In this document: in pieces, positions 5,816-6,100 of the stretch
Layout of the letters: the number at the start of each line of letters is the position of its first letter
Position numbering within the stretch: position 1 is the stretch's first letter
DNA from: Pseudobdellovibrionaceae bacterium
GTDB taxonomy: Bacteria > Bdellovibrionota > Bdellovibrionia > Bdellovibrionales > JAMPXM01
Length of the DNA: 6,100 bases
Direction: 5' to 3'
Assembly: GCA_913776405.1 (NCBI GenBank)
Contig: CAJYOV010000508.1
Span: 1 to 6,100 of the forward strand
Notes under the pieces: model-generated
Seen by the model: the letters and a program-made list of their open reading frames with translations, nothing else
The model's database searches: none
What the model was told of the DNA's origin: nothing
Translations under genes and position numbers: made by a program

Positions 5816-5878
5816 GAGGTTGATCCAGACGCGGGCGCCCGATATCGTCAAAGTTCACTAAGACGAAGGGCGACGAGT
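5816..5878 (+). other. 63-base gap with a 10-bp perfect palindrome
   Basis: CGGGCGCCCG at 5832-5841 is fully self-complementary. There is no T-run after it, so it is not an ordinary intrinsic terminator, and the two flanking plus-strand genes could be co-transcribed. No small gene was seen here. Confidence 0.4.
5865..5870 (+). promoter_or_regulatory. Shine-Dalgarno sequence of the PAS protein gene
   Basis: GAAGGG lies 8 bases before TTG 5879. The alternative in-frame TTG at 5888 would be 17 bases away, too far, so this site favours 5879. Confidence 0.5.
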
Positions 5879-6100
5879 TTGGCGACTTTGAGTGTCGATT
5901 ACGATCTTCAGGAGAGCCACGAACGGCTGGCGTTTGCACTGCAGTCGGCCGGTTTGTGCTCTTGGGAAGTCGACGTCGCCAACGACCATGTCACTGCGTC
6001 TAACGAGATGCTCAGGCTCTGGGGCATCGATCCTCACTCCTTCGACGGAAGGAGAGCCACGCTTCAGTCTAACGTCCATCCAGACGACCGTGACGTCATG
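5879..6100 (+). CDS. PAS-domain signalling protein, N-terminal part (3' end outside window)
   Basis: The frame is open from the stop of the previous gene (same frame, TAA 5813-5815) to the window edge, with 74 codons from TTG 5879. The protein starts MATLSVDYDLQESHERL and enters a PAS domain of the PAS_3 type. Its hallmarks are RLAFALQSAGLCSWEVDV (about 17-34), NEMLRLWGI (about 41-49) and VHPDDRD (about 67-73). PAS_3 domains sense small ligands or redox state, or relay signals, in histidine kinases, diguanylate cyclases and chemoreceptors. There is no N-terminal membrane segment, so this domain is cytoplasmic. The output domain is not in the window; a hybrid or sensor histidine kinase is the commonest architecture, which is inference. 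There is no ATG before the domain, so a TTG start is needed; the one at 5879 has the Shine-Dalgarno sequence. Confidence 0.82.
   Translation, partial: MATLSVDYDLQESHERLAFALQSAGLCSWEVDVANDHVTASNEMLRLWGIDPHSFDGRRATLQSNVHPDDRDVM

Noticed and set aside
5910..6061. 12-bp direct repeat AGGAGAGCCACG at 5910-5921 and 6050-6061
   Set aside because: Both copies are inside the PAS coding region in different reading frames, with no flanking similarity; probably chance.

Overview
The window reads as an ordinary chromosomal stretch of a Gram-negative, mid-GC bacterium with tightly packed genes. The large exported protein carries a lipoprotein signal ending in Phe-Gln-Asn-Cys, a form I associate with Bdellovibrio-like predators (Bdellovibrionota). 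That assignment is an inference from one motif plus general codon composition. I see no mobile element, CRISPR array, tRNA or rRNA.

Layout, left to right. (1) Bases 1-1613, plus strand: the C-terminal part of an XPD/Rad3/DinG-type superfamily 2 DNA helicase with an iron-sulfur cluster; its N-terminus, including the Walker A motif, lies outside the window. (2) Bases 1610-5121, minus strand: a probable three-gene operon, read right to left. It encodes a two-domain chromate-transporter family membrane protein (ChrA), a 712-residue RCC1-repeat lipoprotein, and a very basic 52-residue protein with its own Shine-Dalgarno sequence. The small gene's stop codon overlaps the helicase stop codon head-on in a 4-base sequence. 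(3) Bases 5122-5257: a divergent intergenic region with no convincing promoter. (4) Bases 5258-5815, plus strand: a small secreted protein whose C-terminal half resembles the DUF1566/Lcl C-type-lectin-like fold. (5) Bases 5879-6100, plus strand: the first 74 codons of a PAS-domain signalling protein that starts at TTG and runs off the right edge.

How the genes might work together: the helicase acts in DNA repair or recombination in the cytoplasm. The minus-strand operon mixes an inner-membrane anion transporter, a probable outer-membrane lipoprotein beta-propeller and a cytoplasmic polycation, with no obvious shared pathway. The secreted lectin-fold protein and the PAS protein are co-directional and 63 bases apart, so they may share a transcript. 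The most distinctive observations are the hidden 52-residue lysine-rich gene and the regular cysteine-pair architecture of the RCC1 lipoprotein, whose pair spacing changes partway along the protein. I do not see convincing evidence of a new multi-gene system.
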